A stretch of 7,523 nt of DNA from HGM04593 sp964423665. GTDB lineage: Bacteria > Bacteroidota > Bacteroidia > Bacteroidales > Bacteroidaceae. The stretch covers positions 1 through 7,523 of the forward strand of contig CAYRFX010000091.1 in NCBI GenBank assembly GCA_964423665.1, written 5' to 3'. The notes beneath the pieces are model-generated. The model saw nothing but the letters and a program-made list of their open reading frames with translations. It searched no databases and was not told the origin of the DNA. This document shows, piece after piece, positions 7,164-7,523 of the stretch (positions are counted from its first letter, which is position 1; each line of letters opens with the position of its first letter). The translations under genes were made by a program, and so were the position numbers.

Positions 7164-7198
7164 TTCTTTTGTTCTTCTGTCAAAAAAAGATAACTATA

Positions 7199-7315
7199 AT
7201 GCAAAACAGAACAATATACAGCACCGGTGCATGGGCGGCTCCACCTGCCGCCTGCAGTAGGCGTGCTTGTAACTGCTTGAATTGTAATGAATTAATTACC
7301 CCCCCCCCTATGTAG
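7199..7315 (+). CDS. 38-residue Cys-rich small ORF, candidate leader peptide
   Basis: An ATG at 7199 opens a 38-codon frame ending TAG at 7313-7315. The product begins MQNRTIYSTGAWAAPPAA, has four Cys at 19, 24, 26 and 29 (a CNCLNC core at 24-29) and ends Thr-Pro-Pro-Pro-Met. I do not recognise it. It has no hydrophobic membrane segment. Its position, between a promoter-like element and an intrinsic terminator and ahead of another gene start, is that of a regulatory leader peptide. Pro-Pro-Pro is a known ribosome-pausing sequence, and clustered Cys codons (7253, 7268, 7274, 7283) could sense cysteine or Cys-tRNA supply. No Shine-Dalgarno site is seen, only an A-rich lead, which is usual in Bacteroidota. 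Alternatives are a metal-binding small protein, or a chance ORF inside a structured RNA. Confidence 0.45.
   Translation: MQNRTIYSTGAWAAPPAACSRRACNCLNCNELITPPPM
7221..7230. repeat. Perfect 10-base palindrome GCACCGGTGC
   Basis: This sequence equals its own reverse complement. It lies within codons 8-11 of the small ORF, immediately before the GC-rich hairpins. As RNA it cannot form a stable stem without a loop, but it could pair between molecules or bind a protein as DNA. Confidence 0.5.
7234..7263 (+). promoter_or_regulatory. Two mutually exclusive GC-rich hairpins
   Basis: Hairpin A pairs GGCGGC (7234-7239) with GCCGCC (7247-7252) across a 7-base loop. Hairpin B pairs CGCCT (7249-7253) with AGGCG (7259-7263) across a 5-base loop. 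They share bases 7249-7252, so only one can form at a time. The segment TGCCGC at 7246-7251 can also pair with GCGGCA at 7353-7358 in the left arm of the terminator, a possible but short (6 bp) anti-terminator. Confidence 0.45.
7299..7308 (+). repeat. C10 homopolymer at end of small ORF
   Basis: Ten consecutive C encode the last base pair of ACC and the Pro-Pro-Pro codons of the small ORF. Such a run is prone to replication or transcription slippage. One extra C, or a -1 ribosomal shift, moves reading into a frame that stays open to a TAA at 7408-7410, past the terminator. One C fewer gives a stop at 7332-7334, before the hairpin. Confidence 0.85.
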
Positions 7316-7341
7316 GACGGGAAATAACATATAAGATATAT

Positions 7342-7391
7342 CGCGCTATCGTGCGGCACAGCAACGTGCCCTGCGGTAGCGCGCTTTTTTT
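7342..7391 (+). terminator. Strong intrinsic terminator
   Basis: CGCGCTA (7342-7348) pairs perfectly with TAGCGCG (7377-7383). The inner GGCAC (7355-7359) pairs with GTGCC (7366-7370) around a 6-base loop, and G-U-tolerant pairs join the two parts. Seven T follow at 7385-7391. This is a clear Rho-independent terminator on the plus strand. It lies 26 bases after the small ORF's stop and 122 bases before the next start codon, the geometry of an attenuator. Confidence 0.88.
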
Positions 7392-7393
7392 AG

Positions 7394-7483
7394 ATGAAAG
7401 CTGCGAGTAAGCGAGTGGGCGGAAATTTATTTACGCACAAAGCGAACGAGAGCAGGTTCGACGAAGTCAAAGAGCAAAGATAA
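7394..7483 (+). CDS. 29-codon ORF after the terminator, doubtful
   Basis: An ATG three bases after the terminator T-run opens 29 codons (MKAASKRVGG..., rich in charged residues, ending VKEQR) and stops at 7481-7483, 30 bases before the next ATG. No ribosome-binding site or recognisable domain is seen; the length is easily reached by chance. It may be untranslated leader sequence. Confidence 0.15.
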   Translation: MKAASKRVGGNLFTHKANESRFDEVKEQR

Positions 7484-7513
7484 CAGAGTAAAAACTAATA
7501 AAATTATAACCAA

Positions 7514-7523
7514 ATGAAACAAG
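7514..7523 (+). CDS. Start of the next gene, cut by window edge
   Basis: ATG AAA CAA G begins here, preceded by the A-rich, G-poor sequence typical of Bacteroidota translation starts. The frame is closed upstream by TAA at 7499-7501, so this ATG is the first possible start. Only three codons (Met-Lys-Gln) are visible and nothing can be said of function. No promoter-like element lies between the terminator and this ATG, so its expression may depend on readthrough of the terminator. Confidence 0.45.

Noticed and set aside
7234..7256. Resemblance of CCACCTGCCGCC to part of a cobalamin riboswitch box
   Set aside because: The other conserved elements of that riboswitch are missing, and the bases are explained by the hairpin.

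Overview
This window looks like a chromosomal segment of a Bacteroidales-type bacterium (phylum Bacteroidota). The reasons are the pdxJ-exbB-exbD-tonB gene order next to a divergent NAD kinase, A-rich regions in place of strong Shine-Dalgarno sites ahead of most genes, TAnnTTTG-like promoter elements (for example at 7115-7122), and the flavour of the RecG, IspD and PdxJ sequences. I cannot name a genus from sequence alone.

Layout: the left edge holds the first 223 codons of an NAD kinase gene (nadK) on the minus strand, running off the window. A 125-base AT-rich divergent region separates it from a long plus-strand run of genes: pdxJ (vitamin B6 synthesis), a MotA/TolQ/ExbB proton-channel protein, an ExbD/TolR partner, a TonB/TolA-like energy transducer, a DJ-1/PfpI family protein, ispD (isoprenoid synthesis) and recG (DNA-repair helicase). 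Spacing is tight: 15 bases between pdxJ and exbB, 54 between exbB and exbD, a 1-base overlap between exbD and tonB, 81 bases from tonB to the DJ-1 gene, a 4-base overlap into ispD, and a 28-base overlap into recG. No internal terminator or promoter was seen, so the whole set may be one operon or two joined ones. ExbB, ExbD and TonB should form one inner-membrane complex that uses the proton gradient to drive outer-membrane processes. The other genes are housekeeping genes that share the transcript.

The right end (6944-7523) is the unusual part. After recG comes about 170 bases of AT-rich DNA, then a good Bacteroidota-type promoter element, three tandem 8-base repeats, a 38-codon Cys-rich small ORF ending in Pro-Pro-Pro-Met, a run of ten C inside the end of that ORF, and a strong intrinsic terminator. 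The start codon of another gene (Met-Lys-Gln...) follows 122 bases after the terminator, at the window edge. I see no second promoter between the terminator and that gene. The arrangement therefore reads like a leader-peptide/attenuator controlling the downstream gene, with a C10 slippery tract that could switch ribosomes into a frame passing through the terminator. This is inference from layout. I do not recognise the peptide or the RNA family.
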